From DATFYI01 sp035315125 (GTDB lineage Bacteria; Chloroflexota; Anaerolineae; Anaerolineales; Anaerolineaceae), in contig DATFYI010000170.1 in assembly GCA_035315125.1 (NCBI GenBank), forward strand, positions 1 to 6,870: a stretch of DNA of 6,870 nucleotides. Direction: 5' to 3'. Below, piece by piece: positions 5,483 through 6,870 of this stretch. The first letter of the stretch is position 1. Every line of letters begins with the position of its first letter. The notes beneath the pieces were generated by a model. It did no database searches. It saw only the letters and a program-made list of their open reading frames with translations, and had not been told where the DNA came from. A program made the position numbers and the translations under genes.

Positions 5483-5717
5483 CGCTCGGATTGGTTCCTC
5501 TAAATCAAGTTTATCAAAATATCTAGATATATCTACTGAATAAAATCATATTTATCACGGTAATTCCTACACACATTAACCCGTCGTTCATCTAAAAAAG
5601 CGTTATTTATCACGAACACTCCCGCGAGTGCACCAGGATGTAGATGGACCAGGCCGAATTGGCTCTTAGCATGCGACCATACTTGCGTTGTATTCGGGCT
5701 GAATGTAAAATGAAAAT
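5483..5717. other. Divergent intergenic region between the CoA-binding and sensor genes
   Basis: The CoA-gene side (about 5500-5610) is AT-rich. It contains the 12-bp palindrome ATATCTAGATAT (5519-5530), a direct repeat ATTTATCACG at 5550-5559 and 5605-5614, and a small dyad CACTC-CCGC-GAGTG-like (5617-5630). A minus-strand open frame (5733-5533, GTG start) has no recognisable family and overlaps the sensor start, so it is not called. A plus-strand promoter lies at 5683-5711. Confidence 0.5.
5683..5711 (+). promoter_or_regulatory. Probable promoter of the membrane PAS sensor
   Basis: TTGCGT (5683-5688), a 17-bp spacer and TAAAAT (5706-5711, five of six -10 bases) face the sensor gene. The expected transcription start, about 7 bp past the -10, falls on the GTG start codon at 5718, and no Shine-Dalgarno precedes that codon. 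This fits a leaderless mRNA. Confidence 0.4.
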
Positions 5718-6870
5718 GTGGATTCACCCGCACGATATCCCATTCAATTAAAACGAGGGGCCGGGCTTGCAGCCAGTCTAATCTTTCTGAGCCTGTATCT
5801 GGTCTGGCTGGTCTTTGGCCATAGCGACGCTTACGAACGGTTCCTGGCTGGCAACCTGGCGATGATCTTTACTTCATTGCTGGCGGCCTGCCTGGCTTAC
5901 TGGGCGCGCCAACGTGAAAGTTCTCACAACTTCCGGTTGGCCTGGAGTTGGCTGCTGGGTGGATTGGTATGCTGGTTCTTGGGTGACCTGCTGCGTATGG
6001 TTTACCAGATGCTGGCGCCCAACCTGGTCTACCAATTCTCGCTGCTAAACGCCATCTACCTGGCCGGCTCAGTGACATTCTGGACCGGTTTGTTGGTCTA
6101 TCCTCGCCAACCCCGCACAGCCTTTGGCCGCCTTCTGCCGACCTGGGACGCCGCCTTGACCACCGCCGCAGTCATTTCACTGGTCTGGATGGTGGTGCTC
6201 AAGCCAATTCTGGATACTCTGGCAGCCGGCGCGCATGGCAACCCGGTGGCTATACTTTATCCCCTGGCTGACCTGGGCTCATTGGTGTTAATGATGAGTG
6301 TCTTTCTATTATCAAACGTACAGCAATTTCCGGCGCCTTTTGGCTGGATTTGCCTGGGTCTGATCGCTTATACCTGCAGCGATTTGGCATATGCCGCTCT
6401 GCTGCTGCAAGGCCATTACCTCTCGGGCAGCCTGGTCGACGCCGGTTGGGTATTGGGTGATTTTTTGGTAGGACTGGCAGCTTTGACACAGCTACAACGC
6501 ACACAAAGCAAACCTGTCAGCTCACCAAATCTGGGTACCCGGCTGCTAAGCCAGTTCCAATCGCTGCTGCCTTATCTGGCTACGCTGGCGTTAGGCTGGT
6601 ATTCCCTGGTTCAATGGCAAATTTATGGCCAAACCAATTCGCTTGGCTTGTGGGCAACCGTAGTTTTAAGCCTCGGCCTGATTGCCCGCCAGGGCATCCT
6701 GGCCGGCGAGATCGAGCTTCAAAAGTATGCCAACCTGGTCAATAGCGTGGCCGAGCCGGCCTTTGTATGTGATACCCATGGTCGTTTGAGGTTGGTTAAC
6801 CCGGCCCTCTTAACCACCTCCGGCTACACGAACCCCAATGAGCTGCTTGGGCAACCCCTGCAAAAACTGC
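5718..6870 (+). CDS. Multi-pass membrane sensor with PAS domain (3' end outside window)
   Basis: The frame is open from a stop at 5706-5708 to the window end, giving 384 residues of an unfinished protein. After a basic N-terminus (VDSPARYPIQLKRG) come about ten hydrophobic segments, near residues 16-34, 43-61, 76-93, 103-127, 143-161, 176-198, 207-229, 240-257, 281-299 and 306-324. A short linker leads into a PAS domain: YANLVNSVAEPAFVCDTHGR (337-356), then LRLVNPALLTTSGYTNPNELLG. The helix block SDLAYAALLLQGHYLSGS (221-238) with DAGWVLGDF (241-249) recalls the many-helix N-terminal regions seen before GGDEF/EAL or histidine kinase modules; this is from memory. The output domain lies outside the window, so kinase or cyclic-di-GMP enzyme cannot be decided. 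GTG 5718 is the only usual start that keeps helix 1; the next, ATG in AMIF (5862), would lose it. Confidence 0.85.
   Translation, partial: MDSPARYPIQLKRGAGLAASLIFLSLYLVWLVFGHSDAYERFLAGNLAMIFTSLLAACLAYWARQRESSHNFRLAWSWLLGGLVCWFLGDLLRMVYQMLAPNLVYQFSLLNAIYLAGSVTFWTGLLVYPRQPRTAFGRLLPTWDAALTTAAVISLVWMVVLKPILDTLAAGAHGNPVAILYPLADLGSLVLMMSVFLLSNVQQFPAPFGWICLGLIAYTCSDLAYAALLLQGHYLSGSLVDAGWVLGDFLVGLAALTQLQRTQSKPVSSPNLGTRLLSQFQSLLPYLATLALGWYSLVQWQIYGQTNSLGLWATVVLSLGLIARQGILAGEIELQKYANLVNSVAEPAFVCDTHGRLRLVNPALLTTSGYTNPNELLGQPLQKL

Noticed and set aside
5533..5733. Minus-strand 66-codon open frame with GTG start
   Set aside because: It overlaps the sensor start and promoter, has no clear ribosome site, and matches no family I know. 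The frame stays open upstream only because it is opposite the sensor coding strand. A gene remnant cannot be excluded.
1..6870. Defence, toxin-antitoxin, phage or transposon system
   Set aside because: No transposase, integrase, nuclease, helicase, methylase or toxin motif is visible on either strand; the genes are ordinary envelope and signalling types.

Overview
The window holds six protein-coding genes or gene ends and no RNA genes. It most resembles a moderately GC-rich chromosome of a Chloroflexota bacterium, perhaps class Anaerolineae. That is an inference from the style of the Thr/Pro-rich surface protein with Ig-like modules, the MurJ sequence, and the many-helix membrane PAS sensor. 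No marker gene here proves the taxon.

Layout. Positions 3-737 (+) are the C-terminal half of a MurJ/MviN lipid II flippase that begins outside the window. Four genes then lie on the minus strand, listed here in reading direction: a small CoA_binding_2 (Rossmann) protein (5482-5099), a 739-residue anchored surface protein with about five Ig-like modules (4739-2520), and two tandem paralogues of the VTT/TVP38-TMEM64 (SNARE-associated/DedA-like) membrane family (2404-1829 and 1371-742). From 5718 to the window end (+), divergent from the CoA-binding gene, runs a sensor with about ten membrane helices and the beginning of a PAS domain. It is cut off by the window end.

Non-coding parts. The 457-bp gap between the VTT copies carries three perfect-register 18-bp tandem repeats (1733-1786), each a small dyad. 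Degenerate echoes of the repeat lie near both VTT promoters. The 359-bp gap before the surface-protein gene contains the best promoter in the window (TTGACA, 16 bp, TATACT). It implies an approximately 209-nt leader that may fold near the ribosome binding site. The 235-bp divergent gap contains a promoter placed so that the sensor mRNA would start at its GTG codon, i.e. a possible leaderless gene.

How the genes fit together. The products are nearly all envelope-related (lipid II flippase, VTT membrane proteins, anchored surface protein, membrane sensor), but I see no known operon or defence system. The genes look mostly separately transcribed. The most interesting features are the recent VTT duplication with a displaced start codon, the palindromic repeats around it, and the surface protein with its long leader.
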